The notes beneath the pieces were generated by a model. The model saw nothing but the letters and a program-made list of their open reading frames with translations. It was not told the DNA's origin and made no database searches. A stretch of DNA of 64,000 nt from Strigops habroptila. Taxonomy: Eukaryota; Chordata; Aves; Psittaciformes; Psittacidae. The translations under genes and the position numbers were made by a program. Below, in pieces: positions 63,605-64,000 of the stretch. Within the stretch, counting starts at the first letter, position 1; each line of letters opens with the position of its first letter. The stretch is taken from the NCBI RefSeq assembly GCF_004027225.2, contig NC_044288.2, forward strand, positions 6,871,719 through 6,935,718, read 5' to 3'.

Positions 63605-64000
63605 AAAAGACACTGCTGAGGCTTTTTATATACACACAAACTGACAGACTGCTGGGGTTTTATACGTGTGTATATATGCACACCCCCTAACAGACAATGC
63701 TGGGGTTTTATATGTCTGTATATATACACACACAGAGTGATGGAGGTTGTTGGGGTTTTTTTTATATATATATACACACACACACGCACTAACACAGCAG
63801 ACACTGCTGGGGTGTTTTTTTTTTTTAGATGTATGTATAAATACTTACACATAGACAATGATAGGGTTTTACACACATGCACACACAATGACACTGCTGG
63901 GTGTGTTTTTTTTTTAAATATATACATACACACACAAGCTCTGACAGTGATGGGGGTTGTTTTTTGGGTTTTGTTTTTTTGTTGTTTTTTTAAAAATATA
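63605..64000. repeat. Decayed minisatellite of 32-60 bp units, cut by window end
   Basis: About eight units, each GACANTGCTGGGGTTTTATA followed by a variable T-run and a TATATACACACA tract. Units begin near 63609, 63641, 63691, 63738, 63797, 63856, 63890 and 63941. Length varies through the microsatellite part. Confidence 0.85.

Noticed and set aside
63342..63933. Met/Tyr/Cys/Val-rich ORFs on the - strand resembling membrane peptides
   Set aside because: They are translations of the TACA/CATA microsatellite and the following minisatellite.

Overview
This window is vertebrate nuclear DNA, almost certainly from a bird. It holds three multi-exon genes on the + strand with GT-AG introns. Truncated CR1 (chicken repeat 1) LINE 3' ends are scattered through introns and flanks, introns are compact, and CpG-rich promoters and GC-rich minisatellites are abundant, as on an avian microchromosome. 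There are no bacterial or viral genes, and I found no convincing protein-coding gene on the - strand.

Layout. Positions 1-260 are a CpG-rich promoter/first-exon region. NFYC (nuclear transcription factor Y subunit gamma) has its coding exons at 11992-28566. I could splice it completely into a 335-residue protein with an uninterrupted frame. Its fifth coding-gene interval (19288-22929) hosts two microRNA hairpins, mir-30e and mir-30c-1, in the same arrangement as in mammals. A spacer (about 29350-33900) with GC-rich DNA and two tandem repeats leads to KCNQ4 (voltage-gated potassium channel Kv7.4). KCNQ4 is spliced from 14 coding exons (34318-50713) into 674 residues. A second spacer (52200-54700) precedes TINAGL1 (tubulointerstitial nephritis antigen-like 1), which has a TATA-containing promoter at about 54766, a non-coding first exon and 11 coding exons (55391-61925) giving 462 residues. 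The last 1.3 kb is a run of minisatellite and microsatellite DNA.

The three genes are unrelated in function. NFYC is a histone-fold subunit of the CCAAT-binding complex, KCNQ4 is a cochlear/vestibular/smooth-muscle K+ channel, and TINAGL1 is a secreted matricellular protein with an inactivated cathepsin-B-like domain. NFYC and the miR-30 pair are linked by transcription: the hairpins lie in sense orientation within the NFYC intron and are probably processed from its pre-mRNA.

The points most worth a second look are a perfect 21-bp inverted repeat in NFYC intron 1; a pair of 28-bp near-palindromes in KCNQ4 intron 9, close to a phase-neutral 45-nt candidate cassette exon; a (AGC)13 tract plus a 7-codon upstream ORF in the KCNQ4 leader; and the NFYC-KCNQ4-TINAGL1 gene order, which differs from human. 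Exon limits were set by reading splice sites and by agreement with remembered family sequences. No alignment or expression data were available.
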